Notes: generated by a model from the letters alone, not told the origin. A stretch of 64,000 bases of DNA from Seohaeicola_A nanhaiensis (GCF_042654245.1 NZ_JBHSGI010000005.1:310001-374000), one strand, 5' to 3'. Numbered from the stretch's first letter, positions 53,498-63,214 are shown. Numbers and translations are program-made.

Positions 53498-54172
53498 TCA
53501 GGCGTTGCCGGTCATCCGGTCGAGAAATCCAATCGTCTCCTCCCAGGCGCGCGCGGCGACCTCGGGCGAATAGCTCGCGCGATGGTCGCACATGAACCCG
53601 TGCTGCGCCTCGACCACATGGATCACCGCCTCGGGCTGGGCCGCGCGGATTACCTCGACATCCGACATGGGGATCGAGTGATCCTCGGTGCCGAAATACA
53701 TCATCACCGGGCAGCGCGGGCGCTCGTCCTTCATCGCCGCGATGCGGCCGCCATAGAAGGGGATTGAACACAGGAACCCATCGAGCCGCGCCGCCGCGCC
53801 AAAGGCAACCGAGCCGCCCAGGCAGAAGCCGGTGATCGACACCGGGCTGAACCCGGTCAGCGCATCGCGCGCTGCCGCGACGTCGATTATATAGGTCGCC
53901 ATGTCGCCCTTGGTCATCACCTGCCGCGCCCGCGCGATATCCTCGGGCGAATAGCCGCTCTCGAACCCCGGCTCCACCCGGTCGAACAGCGCCGGGGCGC
54001 AGGCGGCATAGCCGGCGGCGGCGAAGCGGTCGCACATCTCGCGGATATGCGCGTTGACCCCGAAAATCTCCTGCACCACCACGATGGCGCCCTTGCCCAG
54101 CCCCTCGGGCCGCGCGAGGTAGGCCCCCAGCTCGAACCCATCGCTCGCCTTCAGGCGGATCTGCTCTCCCAT
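53498..54172 (-). CDS. Dienelactone hydrolase family protein
   Basis: 224 aa alpha/beta hydrolase. The nucleophile is Cys in SITGFCLGGSVAFG (about 113), with Asp in GTEDHSIPMSD (about 160) and His in EAQHGFMCD (about 190), the DLH Cys-Asp-His set. The start MGEQIRLKASDGFELGAYL is chosen over a 13-codon extension. It may hydrolyse dienelactone or other lactones/esters; no aromatic pathway genes are near, so the substrate is open. Confidence 0.85.
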   Translation of the reverse strand: MGEQIRLKASDGFELGAYLARPEGLGKGAIVVVQEIFGVNAHIREMCDRFAAAGYAACAPALFDRVEPGFESGYSPEDIARARQVMTKGDMATYIIDVAAARDALTGFSPVSITGFCLGGSVAFGAAARLDGFLCSIPFYGGRIAAMKDERPRCPVMMYFGTEDHSIPMSDVEVIRAAQPEAVIHVVEAQHGFMCDHRASYSPEVAARAWEETIGFLDRMTGNA

Positions 54173-54244
54173 CGCGTCACTCCCTTGCGGTGTCGATGGC
54201 GGAGATGACACCGGATCGCCCCGGCATTCAACGCCCTTGCGCGC

Positions 54245-54826
54245 TCAGCGCGTCAGAACCAGCTTGCCGCCGGCAATCTCGATCTTCTCGAAGCGCTGCA
54301 GATAGGACATCCCCAGCAGCGAGCCCTCCATCCGGCCGTCATTCACGCTGGCGCGCACGTTCCGGTCGCTGATCGGCCCGACCGAAACCGTGTCCAGCGT
54401 CACCGGCGCCACCCGCACCTCGCCGTTTGCGGTCAGCGCGGTGCGGTGAAAGCTGGTGTTCGCCAGATCGATCCCCACCGCCTGCGCATCCGCGCGCGAC
54501 AGCACGATATCGGTCGCCCCGGTGTCGATCACGAAACGCACCGGCGCGTTGTTCACCGTCAGCGTCAGATAGTAATGCCCGTCCGGCGCGCGCGGCACCG
54601 ACACGGTTCCCGCCTGATCGTCCACCGTGGCGAGAAACGCGGCATCCCTCCGGATATCTCCCCACAGCCCATAGGCCGCGATGGTACCGACAAAGATCAG
54701 CACCCAGACCGAGATATGCTGCAGGGTCTTGTTCAGGGACGACCGGTTATACAGGAGAAACCACAGCAACAGCGCGCCGCCGAGCACCGCCAGATAGATC
54801 AGGCGTCCGGTCTCGAAACTGTCCAT
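54245..54826 (-). CDS. Retropepsin-like aspartic protease, membrane-anchored
   Basis: 193 aa. Two N-terminal membrane helices (about 8-26 and 38-56), then a single-lobed aspartic protease domain with the catalytic motif FVIDTGATDIVLS (about 98-110) and the second psi-loop hydrophobic-Gly LLGMSYLQRF near the C terminus. It belongs to the clan AA family found widely in alphaproteobacteria (TIGR02281 type). It would work as a dimer on the periplasmic side; substrates are unknown. Confidence 0.85.
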   Translation of the reverse strand: MDSFETGRLIYLAVLGGALLLWFLLYNRSSLNKTLQHISVWVLIFVGTIAAYGLWGDIRRDAAFLATVDDQAGTVSVPRAPDGHYYLTLTVNNAPVRFVIDTGATDIVLSRADAQAVGIDLANTSFHRTALTANGEVRVAPVTLDTVSVGPISDRNVRASVNDGRMEGSLLGMSYLQRFEKIEIAGGKLVLTR

Positions 54827-54864
54827 GGTGCGCTCCCTTGCAAGTCTGACAGGGATATAGGCGC

Positions 54865-55485
54865 TCAGGCCCCCGACGCAAAGCCGAAGGCGCGCAGCCC
54901 GTCCAGCACGAACTGCACCGACAGCGCGGCGAGCAGCATGCCCAGCAGTCGCGTCACCACGTTGATGCCGGTCTTGCCCAGCCCGCGGCCGATCAGGCCG
55001 GAGAGCTCAAGAAACACCATCGCCACCGCCATCACCGCGACCATGACCAGGATCGCCAATGCCAGCCCCTCCCACCCCGGCTTCTGCCCGGCCAGCAGGA
55101 TGATCGAGGCAATCGCCCCCGGCCCGGCGATCAGAGGCACCGCCAGCGGAAAGACCGACGGGTCGTCGGGATGGGCGTCGGTCTGGTCCTCGCGCCGCTT
55201 GGTTCGCCGCTCGAACAGCATGTCGAGCGCGGTCAGGAACAGCAGGATGCCTCCGGCAACGCGAAAGGCGGCCATCGAGATGCCGACAAAGCCCAGCACG
55301 GCCTCGCCGAAGGCGGCGAACATCGCAAGGACGCCGATGGCGACAAGACAGGCCCGGATGCCGACGGCCCGGCGGGCCTGTGCGCTCATGCCCTGCGTCA
55401 GCACCAGAAACAGCGGCGCGAGGCCGGGCGGGTCGATCACCACGAACATGGTGACAAAACCGGTGATGAGAAAAGCGGTGTCCAT
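54865..55485 (-). CDS. MarC-family integral membrane protein
   Basis: 206 aa with six membrane helices. The MarC/UPF0056 signature is in FVTMFVVIDPPGLAPLFLVL (about 10-29) and PLAVPLIAGPGAIASIILL (about 112-130). The function of the family is not established despite the name. The start MDTAFLITG is chosen; the 19-codon extension has no support. It follows the ABC-F gene on the same strand. Confidence 0.88.
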   Translation of the reverse strand: MDTAFLITGFVTMFVVIDPPGLAPLFLVLTQGMSAQARRAVGIRACLVAIGVLAMFAAFGEAVLGFVGISMAAFRVAGGILLFLTALDMLFERRTKRREDQTDAHPDDPSVFPLAVPLIAGPGAIASIILLAGQKPGWEGLALAILVMVAVMAVAMVFLELSGLIGRGLGKTGINVVTRLLGMLLAALSVQFVLDGLRAFGFASGA

Positions 55486-55638
55486 GCGTGGCGATCCCCG
55501 GATGTCGACTGTCAGCCTAACAGGTTTCAGCGCGCCGCGCACCCGCCGCCGGCGCCGTTTTCCGTTGCCGGAAACGCGCGGCTTCCCGCCAGGTATTCGC
55601 GACCAGACCCCAGTGTCGCCGCAGCTTTTCCGCGCTGC

Positions 55639-57483
55639 CTAGGACTGCGCCTCTTCCAGCTTTTCCAGCGCCTTCATCCAAAGGTCCTCGGCGCGCTCCA
55701 GCCCGTCCATGACCTCGGCATACTTGCGCTGCCAGACTTCCATCTCGCCCCGCCGCGGATCCTCGTAAAGCTCGGGATTGGCCAGGATCTTGGCCAGCTT
55801 GTCGCGCATCGCGTTCAGCTTCTCGATGCGTTCCTCGCCCTTCTTCACCTCGTTCCTCAGCGTCTGGATCGACTCCCGCGTGACCTTCTTCTCTTTCACC
55901 GGCGCGGGTTTCGCCGCCGGCCTGTCGCGCGCGAGCAGCATGTCGCGATAGCTTTCGAGATCGTCCTCATAGGGCTTCACCGTGCCCTCCGAGACCAGCC
56001 ACAGCCGGTCTGCGACCAGACCCAGCAGGTGCATGTCGTGGCTGACCAGGATCACCGCGCCGCTATAGGCGGTCAACGCGTCGACCAGCGCCTCGCGGCT
56101 TTCCATGTCGAGGTGGTTGGTCGGTTCGTCCAGGATCAGCATGTGTGGCGCGTCGATGGTGGCCAGCAGCAGCGACAGCCGCGCCTTCTGCCCGCCCGAC
56201 AGCCGCCCGACCAGCGTATCCGCCTGCGCCGCCGTCAGGCCAAAGCCCGCGAGGCGCGAGCGCCACCGGCCCGGCCCCTCCGCCGGGCGCACCCGCCGCA
56301 GGTGGTCCAGCGGCGTCTCGTCGACATGCAGCTCGTCCACCTGATGCTGGGCGAAATAGCCGATGCGCAGCTTGGACGATTTCACCATTCGCCCCGCCAT
56401 CAGCGGCAGCCGGTCCGACAAGAGCTTGGACAGCGTCGACTTGCCCTGCCCGTTCTTGCCAAGCAGCGCGATCCGGTCGTCCTGATCGATCCGCAAGTTC
56501 AGCCGCGACAGCACCGCCTTGTCACCATAACCGGTCACGCCGCCCTCGATATGGATGATCGGCGGCGACAGCTCCTCCGGTTCGGGGAAGGAGAAGGCAC
56601 GCAGGGCCGCCTCCTGCGGCGTGTTGATCGGCTTCAGCCGCGCGATCATCTTCAGCCGCGACTGCGCCTGCACCGCCTTGGACGCCTTGGCACGGAAGCG
56701 GTCGACAAAGCTCTGCAGGTGGGCGCGCCGCGCCTCCTGCTTGCGCGCCTCGGATTCCGCCACCGCCAGCCGCGCGGCGCGGGTTTCGGCGAAGGTGTCG
56801 TAATTGCCCTGATAATAGGTCAGCTTGCGGTCTTCCAGATGCAGGATCCCGCCCACCGCCCGGTTCAGCAGGCCGCGGTCGTGGCTGATGATGATGACCG
56901 TATGCGGATAGCGCGCCAGATAGCTTTCCAGCCAGACCGCGCCTTCGAGGTCGAGATAGTTGGTCGGCTCGTCCAGCAGCAGCAGGTCGGGCTTGGCAAA
57001 CAGCACGCCCGCCAGCGCCACGCGCATGCGCCAGCCGCCGGAATAATCCGAACAGGGCCGCTTCTGGTCCTCGTCGTCAAAGCCCAGCCCCTTGAGGATC
57101 GAGGCAGCGCGCCCCTCGGCCGACCAGGCGTCGATGTCGTTCAGCCGCGCCTGCACCTCGGCGATCCGCGCCGGATCGGTGGCACCCTCCGCCTCAGCCA
57201 GCAGCGCCGCGCGCTCCTTGTCGGCCGCCAGCACGGTGTCGATCAGCGACACGTCCGACGACGGCACCTCCTGCGCCACGCCGCCGATGCGCGCGCGCGA
57301 CGGCAGGCTGATCTCGCCGCCCTCCAGCACCAGCTCGCCCCGGATCAGCCGGAAGAGCGTGGTCTTCCCGGTTCCGTTGCGGCCGACCAGGCCCACCTTG
57401 TGGCCCTCGGGAATCGTCGCGCTGGCCCCTTCGAAAAGCGGGCGGCCATCGACGGCATAGGTGATATCGCTGATCCGTAGCAT
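55639..57483 (-). CDS. ABC-F family ATPase
   Basis: 614 aa soluble protein with two ABC domains and no membrane part. Walker A GRNGTGKTT (34-42) and GKNGQGKST (about 343); signatures SDYSGGWRMR and GRLSGGQKARLS; Walker B LLLLDEPTNYLD and LILDEPTNHLD. A helical linker lies between the domains and a C-terminal coiled coil from about 530 (TRESIQTLRNEVKKGEERIEK, split). ABC-F proteins bind the ribosomal E site to relieve translation problems; this one resembles the YheS/Uup types, not resistance determinants. Confidence 0.92.
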   Translation of the reverse strand: MLRISDITYAVDGRPLFEGASATIPEGHKVGLVGRNGTGKTTLFRLIRGELVLEGGEISLPSRARIGGVAQEVPSSDVSLIDTVLAADKERAALLAEAEGATDPARIAEVQARLNDIDAWSAEGRAASILKGLGFDDEDQKRPCSDYSGGWRMRVALAGVLFAKPDLLLLDEPTNYLDLEGAVWLESYLARYPHTVIIISHDRGLLNRAVGGILHLEDRKLTYYQGNYDTFAETRAARLAVAESEARKQEARRAHLQSFVDRFRAKASKAVQAQSRLKMIARLKPINTPQEAALRAFSFPEPEELSPPIIHIEGGVTGYGDKAVLSRLNLRIDQDDRIALLGKNGQGKSTLSKLLSDRLPLMAGRMVKSSKLRIGYFAQHQVDELHVDETPLDHLRRVRPAEGPGRWRSRLAGFGLTAAQADTLVGRLSGGQKARLSLLLATIDAPHMLILDEPTNHLDMESREALVDALTAYSGAVILVSHDMHLLGLVADRLWLVSEGTVKPYEDDLESYRDMLLARDRPAAKPAPVKEKKVTRESIQTLRNEVKKGEERIEKLNAMRDKLAKILANPELYEDPRRGEMEVWQRKYAEVMDGLERAEDLWMKALEKLEEAQS

Positions 57484-57732
57484 GGCGGCGCTTTAGCAGA
57501 GCGCGCGGGGGCTTGAAAGCGGCCTTTCCCGGCGGCCTGGCCGCCCTGGCTGGCCTGGTCCGGGCCATGACGCTATTTTCAGCCGGTCTGACGGCAACGC
57601 CCGCCGCCATGGCACCGATTCCCCGACTCGCCGCCCTTTCCAACCCCCTTGGGCCGTGTTAACGGGGCGCCGGAAACGAACCCGGTGGGGGACAGGCATT
57701 GTCCCAGACCAGCGAACATGGAGACAACCTCA

Positions 57733-58155
57733 ATGGCCCTCGAACGCACTTTTTCGATCATCAAGCCCGACGCAACCCGCCGCAACCTGACCGGCGCCAT
57801 CAACGCCAAGTTCGAGGAAGCGGGCCTGCGCATCGTCGCCCAGAAGCGCATCCAGATGACCAAGGAACAGGCCGGCGTCTTCTACGGCGTGCACAAGTCG
57901 CGCCCCTTCTATGACGAACTCTGCGAATTCATGTCCTCGGCTCCGGTCGTGGTGCAGGTCCTGGAAGGCGAAAACGCCATCTCGAAGAACCGCGAGATCA
58001 TGGGCGCGACCAACCCCGCCGACGCGGCCCCCGGCACCATCCGCGCCGAATTTGCCGAAAGCGTTGGCGAGAATTCGGTCCACGGCTCGGACGCCCCGGA
58101 AACCGCGGCAGTCGAAATTGCCTATTTCTTCTCGGGACTTGAGCTGGTCGGCTAA
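57733..58155 (+). CDS. ndk: Nucleoside diphosphate kinase
   Basis: 140 aa enzyme that balances NTP pools by phosphorylating NDPs. The opening MALERTFSIIKPDATRRN and the phospho-His117 in GENSVHGSD are diagnostic. The ATG at 57733 gives the standard length; 28 upstream in-frame codons are untranslated leader. It is a single-gene unit, divergent from the ABC-F gene across a 249-bp spacer with no clear element found. Confidence 0.97.
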   Translation: MALERTFSIIKPDATRRNLTGAINAKFEEAGLRIVAQKRIQMTKEQAGVFYGVHKSRPFYDELCEFMSSAPVVVQVLEGENAISKNREIMGATNPADAAPGTIRAEFAESVGENSVHGSDAPETAAVEIAYFFSGLELVG

Positions 58156-58174
58156 GGCCTGACCGGCGCGGCGC

Positions 58175-58504
58175 TCAGCGCCGCTCGATCACCCCGATCT
58201 CATCGAGGGCCGCTTCCAGCCGGGAGCGGCCCTCGTCGCTTTTGGCCGCCTTGATCGCATCGAACCGCTTGCGCAGCGCCGCCTTTTCCGCGCCCCGGCA
58301 GTCGTTCCAGGTCCGCCCCTGCAGTCCCATGACCAGAACGTAATACCCGATGAAATGCGGCCGCGCGCCCGACTCCAGCAGCCGCCCATAGGCGGCATCG
58401 GCGCCGAGTTCGCGCAATTCCTCGGCCGAACGGATGCCCGCCCGAGCACAGGCCGCCTCGAAAGACGGGCCAAGGTTGCGGATCGAGGATACCGGCGTGC
58501 CCAT
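58175..58504 (-). CDS. Stand-alone TfoX C-terminal domain protein
   Basis: 109 aa helix-hairpin-helix-type domain: VSSIRNLGPSFEAACARAGI (about 4-23), ELRELGADAAYGRLLE, then a C-terminal helical part. It corresponds to the TfoX/Sxy C-terminal domain only; the N-terminal domain needed for competence control is absent. Role unknown. An in-frame TTG two codons earlier is possible. It is convergent with ndk. Confidence 0.8.
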   Translation of the reverse strand: MGTPVSSIRNLGPSFEAACARAGIRSAEELRELGADAAYGRLLESGARPHFIGYYVLVMGLQGRTWNDCRGAEKAALRKRFDAIKAAKSDEGRSRLEAALDEIGVIERR

Positions 58505-58671
58505 CGCCAAGGCCCGTTTTCAACGCCCTCAACGGGCAATCGACACCATGCTAGCCTGCAGGCGGAACCGGTTCAACGGGCACAAGGTTGTTGCCACGTC
58601 GGCGCCTCTGCGGCATTTCGGAGGCAGTCTGTAAAATTGACCGGTTTTTTTCGGTCCCCTGCGGCAGCGTC

Positions 58672-58677
58672 GGAGGA
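58672..58677 (+). promoter_or_regulatory. Ribosome-binding site for a TTG start
   Basis: GGAGGA is 6 nt before TTG at 58684. No ATG or GTG in frame lies at suitable spacing, so the protease probably starts at TTG. Confidence 0.65.
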
Positions 58678-58683
58678 AGTGGT

Positions 58684-60147
58684 TTGGCATCGGTAACGCC
58701 CACGGCATCAACGAACGAGATTTTTGGAACCTGGCTTGCCGGTTCCCATTGGACGGCTGACAATCTGACCTACTCGTTCCCGAACGGTCCCGAGGCCTAC
58801 GGTTATGTCGGCCGTACGCCCGTGGAAGGCCTCGAGGCCGACCAGATCGCCTGCGTCGAGCACGCCATGGCCGAGATCAGCTCCTTCACCCAGCTGACCT
58901 TCACCCGGATCGCCGAGGACGGCCAGCAGGAAGGCGTGCTGCGCTATGCCAAGGATGTGTCCGCCACCGGCGGCTATGCCTATCTGCCCACAGGATTCGC
59001 CTCGGGCGGCGATGCGTTTTTCGGCCGGCTGACGACCAGCCCCACGGTCGGAAACGAGGCCAATCTCTATTTCATGCATGAAATCGGTCATACGCTGGGC
59101 CTCGAACACGGGCACGAGTCGCTGTCCTTCGCCCGGTCGGCGTGGAATTCGCAGGAATTCACGCTGATGACCTATACCGACTATGTCGGCGATACGAACA
59201 CCGAAGAATATGAATCCGGCCCCGTCGACTGGGCGCAAAGCTATCAGCAGCTCGATATTGCGGCGCTGCAATACCTGTATGGCGCGAATTATGCGACCAC
59301 CGGAGAAATCTGGAGCGGCCGCACCGTCTATGGCTTCGATCCCGAAACAGGCGAGATGTCGGTCAACGGGATCGGCCTCGGTCAGCCCGCCGGCAACCGG
59401 ATTTTCCGCACCATCTGGGACGGCCACGGGCGCGACACCTACGACCTCTCCGCCTACGACACCGGCGTTCACGTCAATCTGCGCCCTGGGGCATGGTCCA
59501 CCTTCGCCACGGCACAACTGGCGGACCTGGACCGCTTCAGCACCACCCCCGACCATCTGGCACGCGGCAATGTCGCCAATGCGCTGCTGGTGGACAGCGA
59601 CCGCCGCGCGCTGATCGAAAACGCCATCGGCGGCGGCGGCGACGACATCCTTCTGGGCAACGCGGCCGCAAACCGTCTCGTCGGGCGCGAGGGCAGCGAC
59701 CGGCTGATCGGCGGCAGCGGCAACGACGCCCTGCTCGGCGGCGCGATGCAGGACCGGCTTCTGGGCGGCTGGGGCAACGACGTGTTGAAGGGCGGCGCAG
59801 GCAGCGACAGGCTGATCGGCGGCGCGGGCCGGGATCAACTCTCTGGCGGTGCAGGCCGCGATACCTTCGTCTTCGAGCGTGTCGCGGACGGCGTGAAAGC
59901 CAATGGCGTCGACCGGATCATGGATTTCACCAGTGGCGAGGATCGAATCCAGATTCTGACCGACGGGGCAGCGCCTTTCTCGCTGAACTTCGATGGCAGG
60001 CTTCTGGAAGACGGCCCGTCCATCGCGATCCGCACCTTCGACAGCGGCTTGCGCGCGCAGGTCGACTTCGACGGCGACGGCCAGGCCGACCTGGCCTTTG
60101 TAGTCGTCGGCGTCCACGACCTTGTGGAACACGACTTCCTGTTCTGA
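58684..60147 (+). CDS. Serralysin-like zinc metalloprotease with RTX repeats
   Basis: 487 aa, TTG start. The metzincin zinc motif HEIGHTLGLEH (132-142) and Met-turn LMTYTDY (about 161-167) define an M10B serralysin. The C-terminal domain carries RTX nonapeptides at about 316-395 (for example GGSGNDALLGG and GGWGNDVLKGG), then a type I secretion-signal-like end finishing HDFLF. It is secreted without an N-terminal signal and folds on external calcium. No propeptide longer than about 20 residues is seen. The secretion apparatus is elsewhere. Confidence 0.92.
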   Translation: MASVTPTASTNEIFGTWLAGSHWTADNLTYSFPNGPEAYGYVGRTPVEGLEADQIACVEHAMAEISSFTQLTFTRIAEDGQQEGVLRYAKDVSATGGYAYLPTGFASGGDAFFGRLTTSPTVGNEANLYFMHEIGHTLGLEHGHESLSFARSAWNSQEFTLMTYTDYVGDTNTEEYESGPVDWAQSYQQLDIAALQYLYGANYATTGEIWSGRTVYGFDPETGEMSVNGIGLGQPAGNRIFRTIWDGHGRDTYDLSAYDTGVHVNLRPGAWSTFATAQLADLDRFSTTPDHLARGNVANALLVDSDRRALIENAIGGGGDDILLGNAAANRLVGREGSDRLIGGSGNDALLGGAMQDRLLGGWGNDVLKGGAGSDRLIGGAGRDQLSGGAGRDTFVFERVADGVKANGVDRIMDFTSGEDRIQILTDGAAPFSLNFDGRLLEDGPSIAIRTFDSGLRAQVDFDGDGQADLAFVVVGVHDLVEHDFLF

Positions 60148-60200
60148 GTGCCCCGTGCGATTGACAGCCCGGCCTCGCAGCGCGAGGGTGACGATCCATC

Positions 60201-60208
60201 GGGGGAGG
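60201..60208 (+). promoter_or_regulatory. Ribosome-binding site for the P450 gene
   Basis: GGGGGAGG, 5 nt before TTG at 60214; the next in-frame ATG (60226) is 17 nt away, so TTG is favoured. Confidence 0.55.
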
Positions 60209-60213
60209 ACGGT

Positions 60214-61449
60214 TTGACTGACGATATGCGACAGACGGCGCTGCACTTCGATCTGGCGGCGCCGCCGCCCGGGTTCGTCGATGACCCTTTCCCGGTCTAC
60301 GACGCGCTGCTGAAACACGCGCCGGTGCTGTCACAGCCCGACGGCTCGGTCTTCCTGTCCCGCCACGCCGACCTCGATCGCATCTATCGCGACACCACGC
60401 TCTACTCCTCGGACAAGAAGGCCGCATTCGCCCCCAAGTTCGGCGCGGGCTCTCCCCTGTTCGAACATCACACCACCTCGCTCGTCTTCTCGGACCCGCC
60501 GCTGCACACCCGCGTGCGCCGGATCATGACCTCGGCCCTCACCCCGCGCGCGCTGCAGCGTATGGAGCCGGGGCTGATCGAGACGGTCGACCACCTGCTC
60601 GACCAGCTCGCCGGGAAAGGCGCAGAGGTCGACCTGATCGAGGATTTCGCCTCGGCCATCCCGATCCAGATCATCGGCAACCTGCTCGACGTGCCCGTCG
60701 ACGAACGCGGCCCCCTGCGCGACTGGTCGCTGTCGATCCTCGGCGCGCTGGAACCCTCGCTGACCCCCGAACAACTCGACCGCGGCCACGCGGCGGTGCG
60801 CGACTTCAAGGCCTACCTCCAGGACCTGATCGCCCGCCGCACCGCCCGCCCCGGCGACCCGGAAACCGACGTCCTGACCCGGTTGATCCGGGGCGACGGC
60901 GCCGACGGCAGGCTCAGCGAGATCGAGCTGATCCAGAACTGCATCTTCATCCTGAACGCGGGCCATGAGACGACGACCAACCTGATCGGCAACGGCCTCG
61001 CCCTGCTGAACGACTGGCCCGACCAGCGCGCCCGTCTGCGGGACGAACCCGAAAGGATCGCCCCGGCGGTCGAGGAATTCCTGCGCTTCCGCTCGCCCAA
61101 CCAGCTCGGCAACCGCGAAACCACCGCCGATATCGAAATCGACGGCCTGCGCATCCCCGCCGGCACCAACCTGCACCTCTGCATCGGCGCGGCCAATCGC
61201 GATCCGGCCGTCTTCGAGGATCCCACCCGGCTCGACATCGCCCGCAGCCCCAACCGACACCTCGCCTTCGCCGGCGGGCCGCATGTCTGCGTCGGCCTGA
61301 CGCTGGCGAGGATGGAGGGGCGCATCGCCATCGCGCGCTTCTTGGCGCGTTTCCCTGACTACGAGATCGCCGAGGGCCGCGTGAACGGCGGCCGGATGCG
61401 CTTTCGCGGCTATGCGCGCCTGCCCGCCCGGTTGAACGACGCGGGCTGA
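60214..61449 (+). CDS. Cytochrome P450
   Basis: 411 aa soluble bacterial P450. I-helix AGHETTTN (about 252-259), K-helix ExxR in EEFLRFRS (about 292), and the haem-binding loop FAGGPHVCVG with Cys359 as the thiolate ligand. The CYP family is not determinable by eye; length and motifs fit bacterial hydroxylases fed by ferredoxin. No ferredoxin or reductase gene is adjacent. It lies 66 nt after the serralysin-like gene, and both use TTG starts with strong ribosome sites. Confidence 0.9.
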   Translation: MTDDMRQTALHFDLAAPPPGFVDDPFPVYDALLKHAPVLSQPDGSVFLSRHADLDRIYRDTTLYSSDKKAAFAPKFGAGSPLFEHHTTSLVFSDPPLHTRVRRIMTSALTPRALQRMEPGLIETVDHLLDQLAGKGAEVDLIEDFASAIPIQIIGNLLDVPVDERGPLRDWSLSILGALEPSLTPEQLDRGHAAVRDFKAYLQDLIARRTARPGDPETDVLTRLIRGDGADGRLSEIELIQNCIFILNAGHETTTNLIGNGLALLNDWPDQRARLRDEPERIAPAVEEFLRFRSPNQLGNRETTADIEIDGLRIPAGTNLHLCIGAANRDPAVFEDPTRLDIARSPNRHLAFAGGPHVCVGLTLARMEGRIAIARFLARFPDYEIAEGRVNGGRMRFRGYARLPARLNDAG

Positions 61450-61451
61450 CC

Positions 61452-62297
61452 TCAGCCCGCCTCGAACAGCCAGAACCCGCCGCCCAGCGCCGGATCGAAG
61501 GGCACCGCCAGCGCGTCGCCCATGCGCCGCGACGGCAGGCCACAGGCCGCGGCCCGGCGCTCCATGTCCGCCAGATCCGCCACGGCGATGCGCAGGCCCG
61601 CCAGCGCGGACCGGCCGGGATCGACCTGCGCCCCGGCCAGCGTGGCGGCCTCACCCTCGCCCATGAACTCCAGCGCCCCCCGCTCCAGTTCGATCCGCCC
61701 CGCGACCACCGGCCGGCCCAGCAGCGCCGCATAGCGCGCCGCCGCCGCGTCGGGATCGGGCGCCGCGATCAGCGCAGCCCGCAAAGCGCGGGCACCGTTC
61801 GGATGCGCCATCCAGCGCGGCTGCCACAGCGCCTCGGGAGTGTGATGAGTGGCGAACTGCACCCGCCCCTCGGGCATGGCGTCGCGCTCCAGCCGGGCCA
61901 CGGTAAACCGCGCCATGATCTCGCCCGTCTCGGTCTCCACCGGCCGCGCAAACCGCGCCAGCGGACGCATCGCGAAACCCGCCGCGCTCAGCGCCGCGTG
62001 CCGCGCCTCGGCATCCGCCTCGCCGAAGGCCAGCAGATGCAGCCCGGCCCGCCGCGCCAGCGTGGCGCGGAACTCGCGCCCCAGCTCAGTATCGGCGGTA
62101 TGCAGCAGCAGCTCCAGATACCCCTCCTCCAGCATCACGCAGATATTGCCGGTGCCCGTCGGCTTGCGCCCGCCGGTCTCGGGGTCGGGCACGGATTGCA
62201 CCGATACCGGCGTGACGGCAAAGCCCAGCGCCTCCAGCGCCCGCCGCGCCGCCGGCTCGTCGGCAATGAAATGCCCGGTATGGTCGAGAACCGTCAT
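61452..62297 (-). CDS. VOC/glyoxalase-like superfamily protein
   Basis: 281 aa with two vicinal-oxygen-chelate modules: LDHTGHFIADEPAARRALEALG at the N terminus (split motif), a second half from about 150 (VQFATHHTPEALWQ) and EFMGEGEAATLAG. It fits the Glyoxalase_3-like family of unknown specificity. The longer frame through the ribokinase region is a shadow. The start overlaps the ribokinase stop in an ATGA, placing it in the ribokinase operon. Confidence 0.78.
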   Translation of the reverse strand: MTVLDHTGHFIADEPAARRALEALGFAVTPVSVQSVPDPETGGRKPTGTGNICVMLEEGYLELLLHTADTELGREFRATLARRAGLHLLAFGEADAEARHAALSAAGFAMRPLARFARPVETETGEIMARFTVARLERDAMPEGRVQFATHHTPEALWQPRWMAHPNGARALRAALIAAPDPDAAAARYAALLGRPVVAGRIELERGALEFMGEGEAATLAGAQVDPGRSALAGLRIAVADLADMERRAAACGLPSRRMGDALAVPFDPALGGGFWLFEAG

Positions 62298-63214
62298 GTC
62301 CGCGCCAGCAGCGTGTCGATTTCGCCCCGCGACGGCATCGAGGGCGCGGTGCCGGGCCGCGTCACCGAAATCCCCGCCGCCGCGCAGCCAAAGCGCACCG
62401 CCGCCACCGGATCCTCGCCTCGCGCCAGCGCCGCCGCGAAGGCGCCGTTGAAGGCATCCCCCGCGCCCGTCGTCTCGACCACCGACCCCGCGTTGAAGGC
62501 CGGCACATGGACCGAGCGCCCGGCGTCGCGATACAGCGCGCCATGTTCGCCCAGCGTGATGATCGCCGCGCCCACGCCCCGGTCCAGGAACGCCCCCGCC
62601 GCGCGCTCGGCGTCGCGCACCGATTTCACCGCGATCCCGGTGATCCCCTCGGCCTCGGATTCGTTCGGCGTGACATAGTCGCACAATGCCAGCATCTCGG
62701 GAGGGATCGCCGCCGCCGGCGCCGGGTTCAGGATCGTCCGCGCCCCCCCGGCCCGCGCGATCTCCAGAGCCCGCTGCGCCGCCGGCATCGGTTGTTCCAG
62801 CTGGGTGATGAAGACCGACGCCCCGCCGATCAGCTCCGCCCGCGCCTCCACGTCCTGCACCGAAATCCGCCCCGCCGCCCCGGGCGAGATGATGATCGCA
62901 TTGTTCCCCGTCGCCGCCTCGATGAAGATATAGGCCGCGCCGGTATAGCTCTCGGCATCCTCGGTGATCTCGGGCACTACCCCGGCCTTCTCCCAGGTCG
63001 CCCGCGCCATGTCGGCAAAGGGATCGCGCCCGAGGCGCGAGATGAAATGCACCTCGCCCCCCGCCATCGCCGCCGCAACCGCCTGGTTCGACCCCTTGCC
63101 ACCGGGCCCTAGGGCAAAGCTCTTGCCCAGAATGGTCTCTCCCATCCTCGGCTGGCGCTCGGCGCGATAGGCGGTATCGGCGACAAAGACGCCAAGGATC
63201 ACGATCTTGGACAT
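62294..63214 (-). CDS. rbsK: Ribokinase (PfkB family)
   Basis: 306 aa sugar kinase. N-terminal GPGGKGSNQAVAAA (about 38-51) is the PfkB signature 1, and the C-terminal TTGAGDAFNGAF (about 248-259) contains the catalytic Asp. Phosphorylates ribose to ribose-5-phosphate, or a related pentose or nucleoside. CAGGAGG lies just before the ATG. It is 12 nt downstream of the RbsD/FucU gene, which supports a ribose or fucose-type pathway. Confidence 0.9.
   Translation of the reverse strand: MSKIVILGVFVADTAYRAERQPRMGETILGKSFALGPGGKGSNQAVAAAMAGGEVHFISRLGRDPFADMARATWEKAGVVPEITEDAESYTGAAYIFIEAATGNNAIIISPGAAGRISVQDVEARAELIGGASVFITQLEQPMPAAQRALEIARAGGARTILNPAPAAAIPPEMLALCDYVTPNESEAEGITGIAVKSVRDAERAAGAFLDRGVGAAIITLGEHGALYRDAGRSVHVPAFNAGSVVETTGAGDAFNGAFAAALARGEDPVAAVRFGCAAAGISVTRPGTAPSMPSRGEIDTLLART

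Noticed and set aside
57484..57732. Search for a tRNA or regulatory RNA upstream of ndk
   Set aside because: No cloverleaf or clear hairpin-plus-T element was found in this 249-bp spacer.
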